Shown here: positions 33,346 through 40,481 of the stretch, one piece after another
How positions within the stretch are numbered: the stretch's first letter is position 1
How the letters are laid out: each line of letters opens with the position of its first letter
Assembly (NCBI GenBank): GCA_038253945.1
Contig: JBBSGR010000001.1
Coordinates: forward strand, 186,001 to 250,000
Direction of reading: 5' to 3'
Source of the DNA: JBBRYW01 sp038253945
GTDB lineage: Bacteria > Actinomycetota > Thermoleophilia > Gaiellales > Gaiellaceae
Length of the DNA: 64,000 bases
Translations under genes and position numbers: made by a program
The notes under the pieces: model-generated
Database searches by the model: none
What the model saw: the letters and a program-made list of their open reading frames with translations, nothing else
What the model was told of the DNA's origin: nothing

Positions 33346-33594
33346 ATCACCCAGAAGGGTGAGTCTAGCCCGAAAACAGCGCAATTTGCAGGGAGTTATT
33401 CTTCCCCACAACTGTCCCCAGCTGTGGACAAGTGGCGAGGGCATGCCTTTCGGCTGGGTGTTGCATCCTGCACTCGCGGCGTTTCGCGAACGCCGATCCA
33501 CGCGCCTGGCTGTGGATAACCTGGGGGGAGGCTCTCGTCTATACTCCGTTCTTCGGAGGCGCTCGCAGGCGCCTCTTTCTCGCCGGAGATCCTT
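33346..33594. other. probable chromosomal origin (oriC) in the rpmH-dnaA intergenic region
   Basis: 249 bases between divergent dnaA and rpmH. A consensus TTATCCACA box lies at 33511-33519 (minus orientation), TTGTCCACA at 33423-33431 (minus orientation), and a near match TTCCCCACA at 33402-33410 (plus orientation). The area 33375-33405 is locally AT-richer (CAATTTGCAGGGAGTTATTC). Boxes, gene order and lack of coding support an origin and the dnaA/rpmH promoters. Only a few boxes are visible, fewer than in Streptomyces. Confidence 0.75.
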
Positions 33595-33729
33595 GTGAAG
33601 CGGACCTACCAGCCAAACGTACGCAGGCGGAAGCGAAAGCACGGCTTTCGCGCTCGCATGGCGACTCGCGCGGGCCGCGCGATCCTGAAGCGGCGCCGCG
33701 CCAAGGGCCGCGCGCGGCTCTCCGCCTAG
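33595..33729 (+). CDS. rpmH: 50S ribosomal protein L34
   Basis: 44 residues beginning MKRTYQPNVRRRKRKHGFRAR and ending GRARLSA, an almost exact L34 pattern and length. The GTG start at 33595 has GGAG at 33585-33588. It is the first gene of the rightward origin-side operon, and its neighbours (rnpA, yidD, yidC, jag) are the universal order. Confidence 0.97.
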   Translation: MKRTYQPNVRRRKRKHGFRARMATRAGRAILKRRRAKGRARLSA

Positions 33730-33749
33730 GACGCCGGCGGGAGCACTCG

Positions 33750-34124
33750 TTGGAGCGCCGTCACCGGCTCTCGCGCTCGAGGGACTTCGAGGCCGTTTAC
33801 CGCAAGGGGCGCTCGACCTCGTCGCGCTTCCTCGTCCTGTACTGGTTCGAGCGGGAGTCCTGCTCGGGCGGCGAGCCGCCGCGGCTGGGGATTGCGGTAC
33901 CGAAGCAGGTCGGCGGAGCAGTGACCAGGAATCGCCTCAAACGGCAGCTGCGCGAGATCTGGCGCGACCACGCGGCGCTACCCGAGGGAAAGGACTACGT
34001 TCTGATTGCTCGTGCCGGGCTCGCGGAGGCCGCCGCCGCGCAGGGCTTCGCCTGGCTGGGCGAGCGGGTCTCAGAGGTCGTGGACAAGGCCGCCGGCCTG
34101 CAGCGGCAGCGGGTGGCCTCTTGA
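33750..34124 (+). CDS. rnpA: ribonuclease P protein component
   Basis: 124 residues from TTG 33750, preceded by GCGGGAG. RHRLSRSRDFEAVYRKGRS and NRLKRQLREIWR form the conserved RNA-binding face (RNR motif) of the RnpA fold. It supports the RNase P RNA in 5' tRNA maturation. It lies 20 bases after rpmH and overlaps yidD. Confidence 0.93.
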   Translation: MERRHRLSRSRDFEAVYRKGRSTSSRFLVLYWFERESCSGGEPPRLGIAVPKQVGGAVTRNRLKRQLREIWRDHAALPEGKDYVLIARAGLAEAAAAQGFAWLGERVSEVVDKAAGLQRQRVAS

Positions 34125-34372
34125 GGTTCCTCGGCATCGCAGCCGTCTGCGCGTACCGGTACACGATCGGGCTGTTCCTGCCGCCCAGCTGCAAGTACCA
34201 TCCCTCCTGCTCGCAGTACGCGCTCGAGGCTCTCAGGCGTTACGGGCTCCTGCGAGGCTCGCTGCTCGCGGCCTGGCGGCTGCTTCGGTGCAACCCCTGG
34301 AGTCATGGGGGCGTCGACCACGTCGAGGACCAACGCCTCCTCGGCATGCTCCGGCTGAAGGCCGAGCCATGA
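34121..34372 (+). CDS. yidD: membrane protein insertion efficiency factor YidD
   Basis: 83 residues from TTG 34121 (TTGA overlap with rnpA). The family core YRYTIGLFLPPSCKYHPSCSQYALEAL and RLLRCNPWSHGGVDHV is present, with its conserved cysteines. It is a small membrane-associated helper of YidC, which follows with an ATGA overlap. Confidence 0.94.
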   Translation: MRFLGIAAVCAYRYTIGLFLPPSCKYHPSCSQYALEALRRYGLLRGSLLAAWRLLRCNPWSHGGVDHVEDQRLLGMLRLKAEP

Positions 34373-35199
34373 TCGTCATGAGCATCCTCAGCCCGCTCGA
34401 GCACGTATTGCGGGCGATTCTCGACTGGCTGCACGGCACCATCGGGCTGCCCTGGGCGTGGTCGATCGTCGCGCTCACGATGATCGTTCGAATCGTGCTC
34501 GTCCCCCTCACCGTCAAGCAGATTCACTCGATGCAGCGGCTCCAGGAGCACATGCCGCAGATGAAGGAGTTGCAGAAGAAATACAAGGGCGACAAGCAGC
34601 GCCTAAACGAAGAGATGATGAAGTTCTACAAGGAGAACAAGGTCAACCCGGCCGCTTCATGCCTTCCGCTGGTCGCCCAGCTCCCGGTCTTCTTCTCGCT
34701 CTATTTCGTGCTGCGCCATTTCTCGAAGCATCCGCCAGGCGGCGACCTCTCCTGGCTCGGAATCGTTCCGAACATCGCGGACAAGGCGAGCGCGCACTGG
34801 TCGGGCTTTCTCCTGCTCGCGATCTACGTGGGAAGCCAGATCGCCTCGATGATGCTCACGCCGACGACGATGACTGGCTCGCAGCGGACGATCATGCTCG
34901 TTTTGCCGCTCGCGTTCGTGTTCGTCGTCGTGAACTTTCCCACCGGACTACTCGTCTACTGGATGACCACGAACCTCTGGACCGTCGGGCAGGGGCTCGT
35001 CACCCGCCGGCTGCGGAAGTTGCCACCCGCCGTAGCGGAGCCGGCGCGCCGATCCTCGCGAACTCCAGCGGAGGTCGGTCGTACCGGTGGCGGCGGCGCG
35101 AAGCCTGTCGCAGCCGGCGCGCCCGTGGCGGCGGCCGCGGTGACGCAAGCCCAGAACCCGCGCCGCGTCAAGCGAAAGAAGAAGAAGACGCGCCGCTGA
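34369..35199 (+). CDS. yidC: membrane protein insertase YidC/Oxa1
   Basis: 276 residues from ATG 34369. Five membrane segments are recognisable: the first near LPWAWSIVALTMIVRIVLVPL, then the hydrophilic loop with KYKGDKQRLNEEMMKFYKENKVNP, the segment LPLVAQLPVFFSLYFVL, and later ones around 165-220. The conserved hydrophilic-groove arginine is at MIVRIVLVPLT. The C-terminal tail ends in VKRKKKKTRR, a basic ribosome-binding tail. It inserts membrane proteins alone or with SecYEG. Confidence 0.95.
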   Translation: MIVMSILSPLEHVLRAILDWLHGTIGLPWAWSIVALTMIVRIVLVPLTVKQIHSMQRLQEHMPQMKELQKKYKGDKQRLNEEMMKFYKENKVNPAASCLPLVAQLPVFFSLYFVLRHFSKHPPGGDLSWLGIVPNIADKASAHWSGFLLLAIYVGSQIASMMLTPTTMTGSQRTIMLVLPLAFVFVVVNFPTGLLVYWMTTNLWTVGQGLVTRRLRKLPPAVAEPARRSSRTPAEVGRTGGGGAKPVAAGAPVAAAAVTQAQNPRRVKRKKKKTRR

Positions 35200-35210
35200 G
35201 CGGCGACGGG

Positions 35211-35930
35211 ATGACGGAGGACCTTCAAGAGCTCCGGGTCGAGGCGACCGGCGAGACGGTCGGCGAGGCAAAATGGCAGGCGCTCCGCCAGCTGGAGGCG
35301 CTCGAGCCCGGAATCGACCGCGGCAGCGTCCGGTTCCAGGTGGTCGCGGAGGGCGAGCGCGGCCTGCTCGGCGTCGGTTATTCACCCGCCCGCGTGTTCG
35401 CATCGGCGGTGCGCCCAAGCGAGGCCACTGCACCGCCACGAGTGATCCTGACCGAGGAGCAGGCACCTGCCACGGAGCTCGCAGCAATCGCCCGCGCTCT
35501 CGTCGAGCGGATCACGAGCGCTCTGCAGATCGAGTGCCACGTCCGGGTCAGCGAGACCGACGAGACTCTCCTCGTATCGTGCTCGGGAGCCGATCTCGGC
35601 CTTCTGATCGGGCGGCGGGGACAGACGATCGACGCCGTCCAGTACGTGGTCAACGCTGCGGTCTTCCGGAGCCGCGTGGACTGGGCGAAGGAGGTCGTCG
35701 TGGACGCGGCGGGCTATCGGGCGAGACGCCGGATGACGCTCGAGGCGCTCGCGGTGGAAGGCGCAGAGCGCGCCGTCGCAGGCGCCGCCCCTGTCGAGCT
35801 GGAGGCGATGTCGGCCGTCGAGCGCAAGGTCGTTCACGTTCGTTTGCAGGAATATCCCGGTGTGGAGACGGCGAGTGAGGGAACCGAGCCGAACCGCTAC
35901 GTTGTGATCCGCTCGGCCGCGGGTGGCTGA
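35211..35930 (+). CDS. jag: RNA-binding protein Jag/KhpB (Jag-N, KH, R3H)
   Basis: 239 residues from ATG 35211, preceded by GACGGG. The N-terminal Jag domain reads RVEATGETVGEAKWQALRQL. The KH domain has the GxxG loop in LLIGRRGQTIDAVQYVVN, and the C-terminal R3H region has MSAVERKVVHVRLQEYPGV. It probably acts with KhpA as an RNA chaperone affecting cell shape and division. It overlaps rsmG by 8 bases. Confidence 0.92.
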   Translation: MTEDLQELRVEATGETVGEAKWQALRQLEALEPGIDRGSVRFQVVAEGERGLLGVGYSPARVFASAVRPSEATAPPRVILTEEQAPATELAAIARALVERITSALQIECHVRVSETDETLLVSCSGADLGLLIGRRGQTIDAVQYVVNAAVFRSRVDWAKEVVVDAAGYRARRRMTLEALAVEGAERAVAGAAPVELEAMSAVERKVVHVRLQEYPGVETASEGTEPNRYVVIRSAAGG

Positions 35931-36519
35931 GCGGGACCCGCGCCTCCGGCGCTGGATCGACTCGCTGATCTCGACACCCGGGCTGACCGCGACCCGCGAT
36001 CCCGCGGAGGCGTGGCAGGTCCATGTCGAGGGCAGCTTGATCGCGCTCGAGCGTGTGCGGTCGTTCCCGGGGCCAATCGTCGACGTCGGCTCGGGCGGGG
36101 GATCCCCGGGCATCCCCCTCGCGGTCGCCTTACCGGATCGCGAGGTGACCCTGCTCGAGGCGAACGCCCGCAAGTGCGAGTATCTCGAGACGGCGACGCG
36201 CGAGCTTCCGAACGTCTCGGTCGTGTGCGGCCGCGCCGAGGAGCAGGCAACGGGGCAGTTCGTCCTCGCCCTCGCGAGGGCGCTGGCTCCGCCCGTCGTC
36301 GCGGCGGAGTGGTGCTTGCCGCTCGTCGCAATCGGCGGGGCGGTGCTGCTCTACGCGGGCCCAACCGCCGAGCGGGACCGTGTCGCGCGTGTTGCCGAGC
36401 GGCTGGGAGGCGAGCTCGCGGAGCCCCCGGCCGGTCTGCTCGAGCTTCGCAAGATCGCCCCCAACCCGGCAGGCTTTCCGCGCCGGGCCGGTATGGCCCG
36501 GAAGCGCCCGCTCGCCTGA
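35923..36519 (+). CDS. rsmG: 16S rRNA (guanine-N7) methyltransferase RsmG
   Basis: 198 residues from GTG 35923. The SAM motif is IVDVGSGGGSPGIPLAVALP, then VTLLEANARKCEYLE, then the conserved arginine region LARALAPP. The length is slightly below E. coli RsmG (207). It methylates G527 of 16S rRNA (E. coli numbering), and loss gives low-level streptomycin resistance. The position before parA is standard. Confidence 0.93.
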   Translation: MAERDPRLRRWIDSLISTPGLTATRDPAEAWQVHVEGSLIALERVRSFPGPIVDVGSGGGSPGIPLAVALPDREVTLLEANARKCEYLETATRELPNVSVVCGRAEEQATGQFVLALARALAPPVVAAEWCLPLVAIGGAVLLYAGPTAERDRVARVAERLGGELAEPPAGLLELRKIAPNPAGFPRRAGMARKRPLA

Positions 36520-36547
36520 TGCAGGCTGGAGTCTCTGCGGCGAAGGA

Positions 36548-36566
36548 CCGCCGACCGGCTCGGCGG
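36548..36566. promoter_or_regulatory. perfect 7-bp inverted repeat upstream of parA
   Basis: CCGCCGA at 36548-36554 and TCGGCGG at 36560-36566 flank a 5-base loop, ending 14 bases before the parA GTG. There is no T-run, so an intrinsic terminator for rsmG is unlikely. It could be an operator or an mRNA structure controlling parA. This inference rests on symmetry and position alone. Confidence 0.4.
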
Positions 36567-36580
36567 ATACGCTCGACCGT

Positions 36581-37336
36581 GTGCCGGGAAAGATCTACGC
36601 CGTCGCCAACCAAAAGGGCGGCGTCGGCAAGACCACGACGGCGGTCAACATTGCAGCGTGCCTTGCCGAGGCCGGCCAGCGAGCACTTGTGGTCGACCTC
36701 GATCCCCAGGCGAACGCAACCTCCGGCCTCGGCGAACGCGCGAATGGCCGGTCGAGCTACGACCTGCTCGCCGGCACGCCGCTTGGCGAGCTCGCTCGGC
36801 CGACCCGGTTTCCGAATCTGCATCTCGTTGCCTCGAAGCAGGATCTCGCGGGCGCCACCGTCGAGCTCGCGCGCCACGATGACGGCACCCGGTTCCTCGC
36901 CGAGAGCCTCGTGGGGGTGTCCGATCGCTACGACTTCGTCTTCCTCGACTGCCCTCCGTCGCTCGGACCGCTGACCGTCAGCGCGCTCACCGCGGCGGAT
37001 CGCGTGATCGTCCCGGTTCAGGCGGAGTACTACGCTCTCGAAGGCCTCTCGCAGCTGGTGCGCTCCGTGGAGTTGATCCGAGCTCGCCTGAACGCCCGGC
37101 TGCGCATCACCGGGATCCTGCTTACGATGGTCGACGCTCGGACGCGCCTTGCAGCGGATGTCACCGCTGAGGTGCGGCGGCACTTCGGAGAGCTCGTCTT
37201 TCGGACGGCCGTGCCGAGGTCGGTGCGGCTCGCCGAGGCGCCAAGTCACGGTATCCCGGGAATCTCGTACGACCGGCGCTCGCCGGGCGCCGATGCGTAC
37301 TGGAAGGTGGCGATGGAGCTTGTCGAGCGACCTTAG
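36581..37336 (+). CDS. parA: chromosome partitioning ATPase ParA (Soj)
   Basis: 251 residues from GTG 36581; a longer frame overlapping rsmG lacks family similarity. The deviant Walker A is KGGVGKTTTAVN (residues 12-23), Walker B is FVFLDCPPSLG, and VPVQAEYYALEGLSQL is the ParA C-terminal signature. It moves the ParB-bound origin. I did not find a perfect parS (GTTTCACGTGAAAC) by eye in the window. Confidence 0.94.
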   Translation: MPGKIYAVANQKGGVGKTTTAVNIAACLAEAGQRALVVDLDPQANATSGLGERANGRSSYDLLAGTPLGELARPTRFPNLHLVASKQDLAGATVELARHDDGTRFLAESLVGVSDRYDFVFLDCPPSLGPLTVSALTAADRVIVPVQAEYYALEGLSQLVRSVELIRARLNARLRITGILLTMVDARTRLAADVTAEVRRHFGELVFRTAVPRSVRLAEAPSHGIPGISYDRRSPGADAYWKVAMELVERP

Positions 37337-38249
37337 GCGCGGGGTCCCGCGCCGCGCGCTCGGGCGCGGTCTCGATGCGCTGATCGGCGGTACGGCGCTC
37401 GCCGACCTCGTTCATCTGCCGGTCGAGAGCATCCAGGCGAGCTCGAGACAGCCGCGGAGGCGCTTCGACTCGGAGGCGAGCGAGGGACTTGCCGAATCCG
37501 TCCGAGCCCAGGGCGTGCTGCAGCCGATCGTGGTCCGGTCGCTGCCGAGCGGCGGCTACGAGCTGATCGCCGGCGAGCGCCGCTGGCGCGCCGCCCGCGC
37601 GGCCAGGCTGACCACTGTTCCGGCCGTGGTGAGAGAGGCAGACGACCGCGAGTCCCTGCTTCTGGGCCTCGTCGAGAACGTGGTGAGGGAACAGCTGTCG
37701 CCCGTCGAGGAGGCCCGGGCCTACGCGGTCTTGCTCGACGAATTCGGGCTCAGCCTCGGTGAGATCGCGAGCCAGGTCGCTCGCTCGAAGCCGGCCGTCT
37801 CCAATCGGGTTCGCCTCCTCGAGCTGCCGGATGACGTTCTCGCGCTCGTGGAGGAAGGCTCGATCTCCGAGGGGCATGCCCGTGCGGTGCTCGCCGTCCC
37901 GGACCACGACGGGCGCCGCCGCCTGGCCCGCCGCGTCGTACGAGAAGGTCTCTCGGTTCGAGCGGCGGAGCGAGCCGCCCAGTCGGCGGGCGCTCTTCGC
38001 AAGCCTCGGCGAATCACGCGAGTCGACCCGGCTCTCGCCGAGCGTGCGCGGCGTGCGGCTGAGCAGCTCACCGGGTTTCCGGCGCGAGTCACGTCCGGCC
38101 GCCTCGAGCTTGCCTTCTCCGACGAGACCGGTCTGGCTGAGCTTGCCGAAGCCCTCGAACACGTTGGAAGAGATCGAGAGATGGGCGATCGTGGATTCGA
38201 ACCACGGACCTCCGCCTTATCAGAGCGGCGCTCTAACCAACTGAGCTAA
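37320..38249 (+). CDS. parB: chromosome partitioning protein ParB, 3' end overlapping antisense tRNA
   Basis: 309 residues from TTG 37320 (17-base overlap with parA). RRALGRGLDALIGG is the typical N terminus. ELIAGERRWRAAR is the CTP-binding arginine box and IASQVARSKPAVSNRVRLLEL the parS-binding helix-turn-helix. The C-terminal dimer region ends near ELAEALEHV. The last 22 or so residues (GDRGFEPRTSALSERRS...) are the complement of tRNA-Ile read as protein, so they are probably not selected as protein. Confidence 0.92.
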   Translation: MSSDLRRGVPRRALGRGLDALIGGTALADLVHLPVESIQASSRQPRRRFDSEASEGLAESVRAQGVLQPIVVRSLPSGGYELIAGERRWRAARAARLTTVPAVVREADDRESLLLGLVENVVREQLSPVEEARAYAVLLDEFGLSLGEIASQVARSKPAVSNRVRLLELPDDVLALVEEGSISEGHARAVLAVPDHDGRRRLARRVVREGLSVRAAERAAQSAGALRKPRRITRVDPALAERARRAAEQLTGFPARVTSGRLELAFSDETGLAELAEALEHVGRDREMGDRGFEPRTSALSERRSNQLS

Positions 38250-38255
38250 TCGCCC
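38182..38255 (-). tRNA. tRNA-Ile (anticodon GAT)
   Basis: 74 bases on the minus strand. The acceptor stem GGGCGAT/ATCGCCC, D arm AGCTCAGTTGGTTAGAGC, anticodon loop CTGATAA with stem CCGCT/GGCGG (one T-G pair), and T arm CGTGGTTCGAATCCACG all pair. The discriminator is A and CCA is not encoded. It lies opposite the 3' end of parB, overlapping it by 68 bases. Confidence 0.96.
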
Positions 38256-38354
38256 GCGCCGCGGGATCGTAGCGCAACGTGTTCCGCGCGCCTGTCGCGG
38301 CTTTAGGCCACGAGTCGGCGGAGAGCCGCCGGGTAGTATGAGGCGTTGCCGCCC
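38256..38354. promoter_or_regulatory. divergent tRNA-Ile / bifunctional nuclease control region
   Basis: The 99 bases between the 5' end of the tRNA and the BFN gene hold a perfect GGCGG-AGAG-CCGCC hairpin at 38317-38330 and TAGTAT at 38334-38339, a possible -10 for the BFN gene with a short leader. The tRNA promoter must also lie here on the minus strand but is not obvious. Confidence 0.35.
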
Positions 38355-38858
38355 ATGTACGAGATGGTCATCTACGGCGTCAGCTTCGACCTGGTCGGCA
38401 AGCAGCCGATCGTCCTGCTGAAGACCGCCGAGGGGAGCAGATACTTGCCGATCTGGATCGGCCACCCTGAAGCCGCGGCGATCCTGATGAGACTTCAGGG
38501 CGCCTCGACACCGCGACCCATGACCCACGATCTGGTGACCGAGATGCTCTCTCAACTCGATGCCGAAGTCGTGCGCGTCACGGTGACGGAGCTGAAGGAC
38601 AACACGTTCTACGCCAGTATCACGGTGAGCCAGAACGGGTCGGAGATCGAGATCGATTCGCGGCCGTCCGATGCGATCGCCCTGGCGGTGCGCGCACAGG
38701 CGCCGATCTTCGTGGCCGACCAGGTGATCGACGAGTCCGCGATCGAGTTCGAGGGCGAAGAGGTGAACGAGGACGAGGTGGTGGACGAGTTCCGCAAGTT
38801 CCTCGACAACGTAACCCCGGACGAGTTCGCCGTGGAAGACGGCGAAGAGACGCCTTAG
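38355..38858 (+). CDS. bifunctional nuclease (BFN/DUF151) family protein
   Basis: 167 residues from ATG 38355; the TTG at 38346 is an alternative. YGVSFDLVGKQPIVLLKTAEG, PIWIGHPEAAAIL and SRPSDAIALAVRAQAPIFV are the core BFN motifs. A very acidic tail (EFEGEEVNEDEVVDEF) follows. Plant BFN1 has RNase and DNase activity; the role of bacterial members is largely unknown. It is monocistronic and convergent with the CPBP gene. Confidence 0.88.
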   Translation: MYEMVIYGVSFDLVGKQPIVLLKTAEGSRYLPIWIGHPEAAAILMRLQGASTPRPMTHDLVTEMLSQLDAEVVRVTVTELKDNTFYASITVSQNGSEIEIDSRPSDAIALAVRAQAPIFVADQVIDESAIEFEGEEVNEDEVVDEFRKFLDNVTPDEFAVEDGEETP

Positions 38859-38890
38859 CCGATCGACCGGCAGGTCAATCGGCCATGCCA

Positions 38891-39592
38891 CTACGCGCTG
38901 ACAGCGACGAGCAGGACGAGTCCGTTGAAGAGCCCGTGAACGATCATTCCCGGATACACGCTGTTCGTGCGGCTGCGGATGTACGCAAGCCCGGCGCCGA
39001 TCGCTACGAGCAGGGGAAGACCCTGCACGAGCCCGTGCGCGAGGCCGAACGCGAGCCCCACGCCGACGATCGCGGTCCAGGTACCGAAGGGCTCGAGCAG
39101 GCTGAACCCGAGCCCGCGGAAGGTCGTTTCCTCCACGAGTGGCGCCACGACCGCGACGACGACGAAGTTGGCCACGAAGGCCGCTGCCTTGCTTGGTTCC
39201 CAGCCGTCCGGGATCAGGCCCTGCTCCCGGCCAGGGTCGAGGAATTGATCGAGGATCGATCCGAGCAGGAGGACGCCAGTGATGACGGCGAGGCCGAGCC
39301 AGGCAGCTCGACTCCACGAGCGAGGCCGTCTCAGCGCAAGCAGCTGGCGGCTCCGCGGGCGGCTGATCAGCAAGACGATTCCGAGGATCAGCGCGTACTG
39401 GACGATGCCGGAGACTGCGGCGCCCCAGGTGTAGAGGACGTCGTGCGGGGTCGTGGTCGTGAAGCGGAGCACGTAGCTCAGCACCGAGAAGCAAACGATG
39501 AACGCCGTCCATGCAAGCAGGCGCCAGCGCAGGATCCCGTCCACCCGCCTGCCGTGACCGGCGCCGGTCGCGACCGGGTCAGCGAAAGGCAT
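38891..39592 (-). CDS. CPBP-family intramembrane metalloprotease (Rce1-like)
   Basis: 233 residues from ATG 39592. Multiple membrane segments surround the catalytic motif EETTFRGLGF (the EExxxR of CPBP/Rce1), and the second and third motifs are FGLAHGL and HGLFNGL with conserved histidines. Such proteases act on prenylated proteins in eukaryotes, and in bacteria some confer bacteriocin immunity; the substrate here is unknown. The start overlaps the binding lipoprotein gene by 14 bases. Confidence 0.85.
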   Translation of the reverse strand: MPFADPVATGAGHGRRVDGILRWRLLAWTAFIVCFSVLSYVLRFTTTTPHDVLYTWGAAVSGIVQYALILGIVLLISRPRSRQLLALRRPRSWSRAAWLGLAVITGVLLLGSILDQFLDPGREQGLIPDGWEPSKAAAFVANFVVVAVVAPLVEETTFRGLGFSLLEPFGTWTAIVGVGLAFGLAHGLVQGLPLLVAIGAGLAYIRSRTNSVYPGMIVHGLFNGLVLLVAVSA

Positions 39593-40481
39593 GCGGGTGG
39601 AGCAGCCGGGCGACGGCCAGGAGCCCTTTCGCGACACCCGGCCCCGGCTCGAGCAGCCCCGATCTGATCACGCTGAAGCGCCCAGCTCGCACGGCGCCCA
39701 GCCGGCGCGTGACTCGATTCTTCCTGAGCGCCCGCAGCGATGTTCCGCTGTCGGAGGTTGCGATATAGACACGCGGCTTCAGGTGAACGAGATCGGAGGG
39801 ATTGAGGGGGCCAGGATCGGGGCTTGGCCCTGCCACGTTACGCCCGTGTGCGATCCGGATCATGTCGCCGACGAGGCTCCGGTCTGGCACGGTGGTGAAG
39901 AACCCGGTGTCGACGAACACGCTGACGGGGGCCGAGCCGCCGACGCGCGTCTGCACGCGGCGCCGCGCGTCCTCGATCTTGCCGATGATGCTTCGTGCCG
40001 CGACCGGCTCGTCGACGAGCAAGCCGATGTCGCCAATCGCCTGCTCGACGTCCTCGACCGAGTTCTCCGGCGCGACGTAGACCGGCGCATGAACGCGCGC
40101 GGCGGCACGTGCGAGCTCGCCGGCCGAGAAGTCTGGCGAGGCCACCACGAGGTCGGGCCGAAGGCTCGTGAGCCGGTGGAGGACGATCTGCCCTCGATCG
40201 TCGACGACGACCGCCGCTCTCGGCGCCGCCCCGCGCCGGCCGTTCGCCGGTCGGCCGAGTACCCGGTTCCCTGCACCGAGCGCGGCCAGAATCTCCGCTC
40301 CGCCGGGTGTGAGGGCCGCAACTCGTTGCGGAGCGCGCGTCAATGCGATCGCCTTGCCGGTCACGCTTCGCACGGTGACGGGGTAGATCGCGACACTCGT
40401 GCCCGTTGGCTCGGAGCGCTCGCCGCAGCCGGCCAGGACGGCGGCCGCGGCCAGGACGGCGGCGACTCCGGTCCACCTCAT
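39579..40481 (-). CDS. BtuF-like helical-backbone substrate-binding lipoprotein
   Basis: 300 residues from ATG 40479-40481, overlapping the upstream stop (ATGA). The signal peptide ends in the lipobox LAGC, with Cys near residue 19. The type III binding-protein fold is seen in PQRVAALTPGGAEILAALGAGNRVLGR and SLRPDLVVAS. This class binds cobalamin, heme or ferric siderophores and needs a BtuCD-type permease and ATPase, but none is adjacent. It could serve a transporter encoded elsewhere. Confidence 0.8.
   Translation of the reverse strand: MRWTGVAAVLAAAAVLAGCGERSEPTGTSVAIYPVTVRSVTGKAIALTRAPQRVAALTPGGAEILAALGAGNRVLGRPANGRRGAAPRAAVVVDDRGQIVLHRLTSLRPDLVVASPDFSAGELARAAARVHAPVYVAPENSVEDVEQAIGDIGLLVDEPVAARSIIGKIEDARRRVQTRVGGSAPVSVFVDTGFFTTVPDRSLVGDMIRIAHGRNVAGPSPDPGPLNPSDLVHLKPRVYIATSDSGTSLRALRKNRVTRRLGAVRAGRFSVIRSGLLEPGPGVAKGLLAVARLLHPHAFR

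Noticed and set aside
38190..38249. Extra ParB C-terminal domain
   Set aside because: The residues are explained entirely as antisense tRNA-Ile, so no protein domain is claimed.
36520..38260. Search for parS near parAB
   Set aside because: No GTTTCACGTGAAAC or near-perfect palindrome was seen by eye. The GC-rich dyad before parA does not resemble parS.
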